Source: Chitinophagaceae bacterium (lineage in GTDB: Bacteria > Bacteroidota > Bacteroidia > Chitinophagales > Chitinophagaceae). From it: 64,000 nucleotides of DNA. Below, one piece after another: positions 57,694 through 64,000 of this stretch (position 1 is its first letter; the number at the start of each line of letters is the position of its first letter). Location of the stretch: positions 20,948 through 84,947 of the forward strand of contig CANGBH010000004.1 of NCBI GenBank assembly GCA_947451935.1, given 5' to 3'. Both the position numbers and the translations under genes were made by a program. The notes below the pieces were generated by a model. It saw only the letters and a program-made list of their open reading frames with translations. It was not told where the DNA came from and searched no databases.

Positions 57694-58725
57694 TTAATTA
57701 AACCATACCAAACTCAATGTAGTATTTGTTTCAGTAATTCCAAGGGCAGATGCAGCGCTATTACTCATACGCATAGACATTCCATCACTTTCCTTTCCGG
57801 GAGGAACTGACCCTAGTACTTTGGCAAAAACTGACTTGTCAGTTCCCTTAACACTTATTTTTACAATTGTACCGGGCACAACGCTGTTTAGCAATACATA
57901 ATACTTCCCATCATCCCAGCCGCTGCTACTTTTAAATACGCCATAAACAAATCCTTCCAATTTTTGAGGCTTACCCTCTTTAGATTGCTGTTCAAAGAAT
58001 GAAGAAAAATATCCTGCACCTTTAGCAGCAGCATCTACTTGAATTGGCTTTTGATTAGTGGTAACAACAGCAGAGTTATCAACTACTTTTGTCGGCTTAT
58101 TAATTTGTGGTTCAGCCACTTTCTCTTGTTGCTTTTCTACTTTCTTCTCAGCTAAAGTTGGCGTTGAAACTGGAGCAGCAACCACAATATTTTTTTTAAC
58201 TTCTTGCTGAACAACAAGACTTGGTGTAGCCTGCACAACAGTCTCCACTTTTACTGCTTCTGTTGATGTATTTTGCAGAACAGGCATTGTAGCCTTTACA
58301 AAACCAATAACCAACTCATCACCTATATTGATTTGATCAGCATTTAGTTTGTTCCACTTCTTTAATTGTGCAACCGTAACATTGTATTGAGACGCAATAT
58401 GAAGCAGCCCTTCTTTTTGAGTAACAATATGGGCTACAGGAACACCGGTTTTATTTTCTAAATCTTGATTGAAGTTGGTGGGAAGCAATGGGATTTTTAT
58501 AATCTGCCCAATTGACAATCCTTTATCCATACTAAGCCCATTAAATGGTGCGATTTCACGTGGGCTAATTTCATACTTCCGGCCAATGCTATACCAGTTC
58601 TCTTTAGGAATAACCTTATGCTCTATATACAACCCTTTACCTGTACTTTTTACTATGAATTGAGCGGATTGAGCAAAGCCTCTTAATGAGATAAATAAAA
58701 AAAATATGATATAAGTAGTGCGCAT
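57694..58725 (-). CDS. LysM-domain secreted protein with DPBB-like C-terminus
   Basis: Signal peptide; two LysM-like repeats (EHKVIPKENWYSIGRKYEISPREIAPFNGL; AHIVTQKEGLLHIASQYNVTVAQLKKWNKL); C-terminal VVPGTIVKISV...FAKVLGSVP. Confidence 0.85.
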   Translation of the reverse strand: MRTTYIIFFLFISLRGFAQSAQFIVKSTGKGLYIEHKVIPKENWYSIGRKYEISPREIAPFNGLSMDKGLSIGQIIKIPLLPTNFNQDLENKTGVPVAHIVTQKEGLLHIASQYNVTVAQLKKWNKLNADQINIGDELVIGFVKATMPVLQNTSTEAVKVETVVQATPSLVVQQEVKKNIVVAAPVSTPTLAEKKVEKQQEKVAEPQINKPTKVVDNSAVVTTNQKPIQVDAAAKGAGYFSSFFEQQSKEGKPQKLEGFVYGVFKSSSGWDDGKYYVLLNSVVPGTIVKISVKGTDKSVFAKVLGSVPPGKESDGMSMRMSNSAASALGITETNTTLSLVWFN

Positions 58726-58801
58726 AAAAAAAATTGACTTGAAAATTAATCTATTATTCTATGAATACGAATAGACGTAAGAATGTAAAAATAAGGCAAA
58801 A

Positions 58802-60202
58802 TCATTTCCTCATCAATATTCTCCATTTCATGGGATAATAATTATTTACTCTTCCAGATAATGCCTTAATCCAACCCATTGGAATCCCTTTATAGGTGGC
58901 CAAAATCCATCCTAATTCGCTAATACCATACGTGAAATCATCTTTCCTCAGATATTTTAAGGCTTGGTCCTTGTCCAATTCAACTTTTCGAATTTCGCTC
59001 GAGTACAAGGTGCTCATGGCTAATTCGTGATCAGGAATAATATCGTTTCGCAACAACGAACCAATACGCGTCCCTGATTTCCTAATGTTTAATATTCTTT
59101 GAAGCAACTGAACATCTTCTTTATTTATTGCATCTACTACAAAAACATCTTTATCATGAGTGGAATAAGACAACTCCTTGGATGGATTCAACCACGCATT
59201 TAAAAAATCAACATGTGTATCTACTGCTTTTTTTTGACTAACTTCAGGCTGGGTAAAATAAGTTTCAGTTTTTTTTCGCAAAAAAGCACAAAAAAATCCT
59301 TCTCCTTTCAACTTATCGGGATAAAATCGATAGCCAAAAGCATGGTAAATAGGAGATTCTGTTTCGACTACTCCCCAAGGCTTGTCTACTGAAACTTGAA
59401 TTGACTCATATTCACCCTCACGCATCAAAAAATCCAAGTTTTGTTCATTTTCTTCTATAGAGTAAGAACAAGTAGAATAAACTAAAACGCCATTTTCGGT
59501 AAGCGCTTTAGCTCCATCAGTTAATATTCTTTTTTGCCGAGATGAACAAAAGTCAACCAATTCAGGATTCCACATAACTGCAGCATCACTATCCTTCCTA
59601 AACAATCCGCTGCCACTACATGGAGCGTCTATCAAGGCGACATCAAAAAAACCTTGAAGAGTATTGAAATCTTCAGGGTCATTATTCGATACAAAAACAT
59701 GAGGGGAACCCCATTTTACGACATTTTCATAAAGCGCTTGAACCCTCGACTGGATAATCTCATTGGCTAAAACCAACCTAAAATGTGGAAGCGAAGCCAA
59801 TAAAGTTGTTTTACCTCCAGGTGATGCACAAAGATCTAATGCCTTTAAATCACGTTGTTCACCAAGAATAACAGATAATGCATAATGTATAAACATACTT
59901 GATGCTTCCTGTACATAATATGCACCAGCATGGACTAGTGGATCAAGCGTGAAGGAGGGCCGACGTGTTAGATAGAAAGCATTTTCGCACCAAGGCACAT
60001 TTCCAGCAAAATTTTCTTCTGCAAATATTCCATCAGAAGCTGCCAATAAGTTTGTTCCTATGGAAGCTGAAGCGTGTGCAAATTTGGATTCATTAGCCCT
60101 GATAGAAACAACAGCCCCCTTAGCGTGTGCATCAATGAATGCAGATAATGAAAATCCTGCACACTCTTTTAAAGAGGAAAGAAAAATTTCTGATGGTATC
60201 AT
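58802..60202 (-). CDS. RsmF/NOL1-NOP2-sun family rRNA m5C methyltransferase
   Basis: LDLCASPGGKTTLLASL, ALIDAPCSGSGLFRKDSDA, VYSTCSYSIEENE. Confidence 0.94.
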   Translation of the reverse strand: MIPSEIFLSSLKECAGFSLSAFIDAHAKGAVVSIRANESKFAHASASIGTNLLAASDGIFAEENFAGNVPWCENAFYLTRRPSFTLDPLVHAGAYYVQEASSMFIHYALSVILGEQRDLKALDLCASPGGKTTLLASLPHFRLVLANEIIQSRVQALYENVVKWGSPHVFVSNNDPEDFNTLQGFFDVALIDAPCSGSGLFRKDSDAAVMWNPELVDFCSSRQKRILTDGAKALTENGVLVYSTCSYSIEENEQNLDFLMREGEYESIQVSVDKPWGVVETESPIYHAFGYRFYPDKLKGEGFFCAFLRKKTETYFTQPEVSQKKAVDTHVDFLNAWLNPSKELSYSTHDKDVFVVDAINKEDVQLLQRILNIRKSGTRIGSLLRNDIIPDHELAMSTLYSSEIRKVELDKDQALKYLRKDDFTYGISELGWILATYKGIPMGWIKALSGRVNNYYPMKWRILMRK

Positions 60203-62427
60203 TTGAAGGCAGCGACTCCCTTTTGCAAAGCTTGGTTAAAGTTTAGGATACTTGCTGCAACCACTTCAATATATCCTTGAGCCTCTTTCCAATTTCGCTG
60301 CTCAATACCTTCCCTGACACCAGGTATCGTTTTTACGCCATATCCAGTATAAAAGCCTGGCGCATAAATCATGTGTTTATACCAAGGTCGGCGCGGTAAG
60401 CCTTTTTCATCAAGCAACTGCTGTTCTGCATGAAATAATACACTATTCAACAACTGCATTTTTATAGGATCAAGGACAAGTGACTGATGAAGCAATGACG
60501 TTAACACTGTTGAAGTTGCTTCAACCTGAGTCATAGCATTATCTAACTTGCTGAAATCCAGAAAAGGAACAGATTCCTTTATTTGAGGATTGGCTAGGCT
60601 ATGCTGAGGATCCTTTGCAAGATCAAAAAAACCTTCTTTTATTAATTTGTTTTCTGCGTTTGTTTCTACCCTCATCTGATCTATACCTGCCTTTAATTCA
60701 GCAACATATCCTGCAATGGTATTCACGAGAGTTGCGTAGTCAAATGGCAACACATCAGCATTTGCTAAGCGAAGCATAGACCTCCCTGCCGTTTTTGCCA
60801 AGGCTGATCCATATTGAAAACCGGGATCTTTGAACCGTATAAAATGATCATATGAATCATATATAGAGTGATATTCACCTCCATCACCTTCTCCACCATA
60901 TCCAATATTTGCAGAGGGTATTCCAAGGTGCTGAAAAAATGGCGAGAAATCAGATCCGGAACCAAGTGCCTCTATTTTAAAATTTTTCTGCCCAATGATT
61001 TTTGATACAGATCCACGGTCTGCATCTACTAACATTTTAGCATACCGTCTTTCTGCTACAGATACCCCAGTTTCAGGATCCTTGACATCCCTTGCAACCT
61101 CATTGAAAAAAAGTTCCAATGCATGAGAACCGCCAAAGCCAACATAACCTCTGCTATTACCATCTGAATTTAAATAGGCAACAGCTTTTTGTTTCAATTC
61201 AACCGCATGATCTTCTACCCACTCAGTTGAGCCAAGTAAAGAAGGCTCTTCACCATCCCAAGCACAAAAAACTAAGGTTCGTTGTGGTTTGAATCCCTTT
61301 TTAGAAAGCTCTCCAATTATCCTTGCCTCTTCCATTTCTGCAACCATTCCACTTATTGGATCGGAAGCCCCATTGACCCAACCATCATGATGATTTCCGC
61401 GAATCACCCATTCATCGGGATACTTTTCACCCTTCATCTTAGCAATGACATTATATAATGTTTTGATATCCCAATTAAACTTCAATGCTAATCTAACCTT
61501 TGCAACACTAGGACCAACATGATATGTAATAGGTAGACCGCCTTTCCAAGAATCAGGCACAACCTCACCAGACAAGGAAGTTAGCAATGGCAATGCATCT
61601 TCATAAGATATAGGCAACACTGGGATTTTCATGATTGTTTTTACATCTTCCCGTGCAAGTCTTTTCACATCCTTAGTTGAGGCATAATCAGGGGTGGTTG
61701 GATCACCCGGGTATACTGGCATATCCATTACAGAACCCCGTTGAACGCCTTGTTGTGGCCTAAAAGGCCCCTTAGGATAAACATCCCCTTCAACATAGCC
61801 ATCATCCTTTGGATCGGAATATATGATACATCCAATTGCACCATGTTCTGCAGCGACTTTAGGTTTTATCCCGCGCCAAGACCCACCATATTTTGCAATA
61901 ACAATTTTCCCTTTTACATCTATTCCTATTCTCTCAAGTACTTCGTAATCCGCTGGCACACCTCTGTTCACAAAAACCAATTCAGCTGTAACATCACCAT
62001 CAGCAGAGTATGCATTATATGATGGCAACTGCTCCGCTTTTTGACCTGAGGTCTTATCTTCCTTTACAGCAGTTTCTTCAAGTTTAGCTTTATAAGGCTT
62101 ATCACCAAGCAACTCAAGAAGCCTTGACTTAGGTGATGGAAATAATACATCATACATTGCAATCTCTGTGTCATACCCCCACTGCTTGAAAAGGTTCGCC
62201 ATATATTCAGCATTCGCTTTCCCTTGAACCGAACCAACATGATGAGGTCTTGACGTTAAAAATTTCATCCAAGTATCTTGATTTGAAGTTGAAACCATCA
62301 AATCGAATTGCTTTTCAAGCTCCAATTGTTTGGCTGCATTCATCGAAGCAAACCCAGTTATATTTTCTTGGGCAATGGAATGTGTTATAGTCAAAAACAA
62401 AACGGCTACAAGTATATAAATTCTCAT
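60199..62427 (-). CDS. M28 family metallopeptidase (glutamate carboxypeptidase II-like) with PA domain
   Basis: GNHHDGWVNGASDPISG, FCAWDGEEPSLLGSTEW, SGSDFSPFFQHLGIPS, YHSIYDSYDHF. Confidence 0.95.
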   Translation of the reverse strand: MRIYILVAVLFLTITHSIAQENITGFASMNAAKQLELEKQFDLMVSTSNQDTWMKFLTSRPHHVGSVQGKANAEYMANLFKQWGYDTEIAMYDVLFPSPKSRLLELLGDKPYKAKLEETAVKEDKTSGQKAEQLPSYNAYSADGDVTAELVFVNRGVPADYEVLERIGIDVKGKIVIAKYGGSWRGIKPKVAAEHGAIGCIIYSDPKDDGYVEGDVYPKGPFRPQQGVQRGSVMDMPVYPGDPTTPDYASTKDVKRLAREDVKTIMKIPVLPISYEDALPLLTSLSGEVVPDSWKGGLPITYHVGPSVAKVRLALKFNWDIKTLYNVIAKMKGEKYPDEWVIRGNHHDGWVNGASDPISGMVAEMEEARIIGELSKKGFKPQRTLVFCAWDGEEPSLLGSTEWVEDHAVELKQKAVAYLNSDGNSRGYVGFGGSHALELFFNEVARDVKDPETGVSVAERRYAKMLVDADRGSVSKIIGQKNFKIEALGSGSDFSPFFQHLGIPSANIGYGGEGDGGEYHSIYDSYDHFIRFKDPGFQYGSALAKTAGRSMLRLANADVLPFDYATLVNTIAGYVAELKAGIDQMRVETNAENKLIKEGFFDLAKDPQHSLANPQIKESVPFLDFSKLDNAMTQVEATSTVLTSLLHQSLVLDPIKMQLLNSVLFHAEQQLLDEKGLPRRPWYKHMIYAPGFYTGYGVKTIPGVREGIEQRNWKEAQGYIEVVAASILNFNQALQKGVAAFK

Positions 62428-62491
62428 ACTAGTTAATTTAGTTACTTCTTTATTTATAAAATATTGATTGCGGAAAAAGAAAAAATCCTGA

Positions 62492-63928
62492 TCAGATATT
62501 CCTGATTTCTGTTAGCAAATCTTGAAGCGCCTTTTTTGCATCACCAAAAAGCATCGATGTTTTAGGTTGAAAAAAAAGTTGGTTTTCAATCCCAGCATAA
62601 CCAGGCTTCATGCTTCTTTTATTTACAATAACATGCTTCGCCTCTTCGACTTCTAAAATCGGCATACCATAAATAGGAGATGCCGGATCAGATTTTGCAG
62701 CAGGATTGACAACATCATTTGCCCCAAGTATTAGTACAACATCTGCCGTTTTAAATTCTTCATTGGCAACTTCCATTTCCAAGAGTTTATCATAACTCAC
62801 ATCGGCTTCAGCTAACAATACATTCATATGACCTGGCATACGACCCGCTACTGGGTGTATAGCATATTTCACCTCAACCCCTCTTGCCTCAAGGGTTTTC
62901 TCCAATTCATGACATACGTGTTGAGCTTGAGCAACGGCTAATCCATAACCAGGAACAATCATCACTTTATTGGCATAACCCATGACTACAGCAGCATCAC
63001 TTAGGGAAATTTCTTTATAAGAACCCACCATTGCTGCACTGCCCTGCCCTGTATTGGCACCTGACCCAAATGAACCTATCAAAACATTTTTCAACGAGCG
63101 GTTCATTGCTTTACACATTAAAATAGTAAGTAGTGTTCCCGCTGCACCAACAAGAATTCCACCAGTCAACATCACCTTATTGCTATATAAAAATCCTCCA
63201 CACGCTGCTGCGACACCAGTAAAGGAATTTAAAAGTGAAATCACCACAGGCATATCAGCCCCCCCAATCGGAAGCACAAAAAAGACACCATATAAAACTG
63301 AAAAGAAAATAATCAAGTAAAAGAATAAAGGTGTCTCACCTGGTCGTGCAATAATTATGTCAGCAGCCAAAAGTATAGTTATGGCAAACAATAATAAATT
63401 AGCGATATGCTGCCCTTTGAATGAAAAATCTTTAATCTTACCATTTAGCTTACCCCAAGCAATCATGCTTCCTGCAAATGACACAGCGCCAATAATCAAC
63501 CCAAGTAAAATGATGAGAAGTTTTGTTTGATCCAAGCCAGAAAAAGAACCTATCTCACTTATCGCTTCAGTGGGATTGCCCTTCACAAGATGCCTGAATT
63601 CAATGATAGAAATAAGTGCCGCACATGCACCGCCCATTCCATTAAATAAACTTACCATTTCAGGCATGGAAGTCATTTGAACCCTTTTCGCCATCAATGT
63701 TCCGACTACACTTCCTAAAATAAGTCCGCCAAATATCCACCCATAGTTTCCAAGCTTTACACCATCTTCTTCATATAAAAAGATGGTACCCAAGATAGCG
63801 ATAGTCATACCAGCCGCTGCAAACAAATTACCTTTTCGAGCACTAGCAGGATTAGACAACATCTTTAACCCAACAATAAATGATATTGATCCGAATAGAT
63901 AACATAAAGCAAGTAAGTTCAATTCCAT
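62492..63928 (-). CDS. pntB: NAD(P) transhydrogenase beta subunit
   Basis: IVPGYGLAVAQAQHVCHELEKTLEARGVEVKYAIHPVAGRMPGHMNVLLAEADVSYD; GANDVVNPAAKSDPASPIYGMPILEV. Confidence 0.97.
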   Translation of the reverse strand: MELNLLALCYLFGSISFIVGLKMLSNPASARKGNLFAAAGMTIAILGTIFLYEEDGVKLGNYGWIFGGLILGSVVGTLMAKRVQMTSMPEMVSLFNGMGGACAALISIIEFRHLVKGNPTEAISEIGSFSGLDQTKLLIILLGLIIGAVSFAGSMIAWGKLNGKIKDFSFKGQHIANLLLFAITILLAADIIIARPGETPLFFYLIIFFSVLYGVFFVLPIGGADMPVVISLLNSFTGVAAACGGFLYSNKVMLTGGILVGAAGTLLTILMCKAMNRSLKNVLIGSFGSGANTGQGSAAMVGSYKEISLSDAAVVMGYANKVMIVPGYGLAVAQAQHVCHELEKTLEARGVEVKYAIHPVAGRMPGHMNVLLAEADVSYDKLLEMEVANEEFKTADVVLILGANDVVNPAAKSDPASPIYGMPILEVEEAKHVIVNKRSMKPGYAGIENQLFFQPKTSMLFGDAKKALQDLLTEIRNI

Positions 63929-63949
63929 TATTCCTTGTTTATATATAAG

Positions 63950-64000
63950 TTACTTCTTCTTTTTAAACATTTCCAACATACGGTCTGTAACAACAAAACC
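63950..64000 (-). CDS. pntA: C-terminus of PntA transmembrane subunit (truncated by window end)
   Basis: Minus-strand ...GFVVTDRMLEMFKKKK*; position directly upstream of pntB. Confidence 0.75.
   Translation of the reverse strand, partial: GFVVTDRMLEMFKKKK

Noticed and set aside
1-64000. CRISPR array, defence island, prophage or tRNA/rRNA genes
   Set aside because: No regularly spaced repeats, Cas or phage structural genes, or convincing tRNA/rRNA seen by eye; tRNAscan-SE and Infernal would be needed to exclude RNAs fully.

Overview
This 64 kb window looks like chromosome of a low-GC, free-living Bacteroidota bacterium (Chitinophagales/Sphingobacteriales-like; inferred from gene content only). 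It is densely coding and mostly housekeeping. I saw no CRISPR array, rRNA, convincing tRNA, prophage or complete IS element.

Main blocks:
- Microbial rhodopsin followed by a blh beta-carotene dioxygenase (660-2428).
- Bactofilin / AtpZ / truncated M23-like membrane protein, divergent from a SprE/PorW-like TPR protein (2964-8111).
- PBP1A (8157-10562).
- Sugar/sugar-acid accessory region: HpaI-type aldolase, secreted glycoside-hydrolase-like protein, then a tight six-gene + strand cluster VanX-like / SDR / ROK / SIS / MetE-like / UlaG-like (10671-19689).
- Complete-looking minus-strand aromatic amino acid operon: pheA, aminotransferase, tyrA, DAHP synthase-chorismate mutase, Y1-transposase-like gene, aroB, aroA, aroC (20008-27911).
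- DEAD-box helicase, ECF sigma factor plus membrane-anchored trypsin-like protease, then many housekeeping genes (lipB, rluD, pyrF, kynU, glmM, mutS, rsmG, folC, M28 peptidase, pntB).

Most interesting signals:
1. An unannotated 23-codon leader peptide, MNMPKTARFYFYYYFTGSTGSLC, followed by mutually exclusive hairpins and a U-tract just before pheA. It reads as a Phe/Tyr attenuator for the whole aromatic operon.
2. A Y1 (HUH) transposase-like gene embedded in that operon, with the HUH motif kept but the expected catalytic Tyr apparently replaced by Phe.
3. A DTE proton-pump rhodopsin with Gly at the position that forms the carotenoid-antenna fenestration in xanthorhodopsin-type pumps.
4. The uncharacterised VanX-SDR-ROK-SIS-MetE-UlaG operon.
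5. An ECF sigma factor paired with a putative anti-sigma/trypsin fusion.
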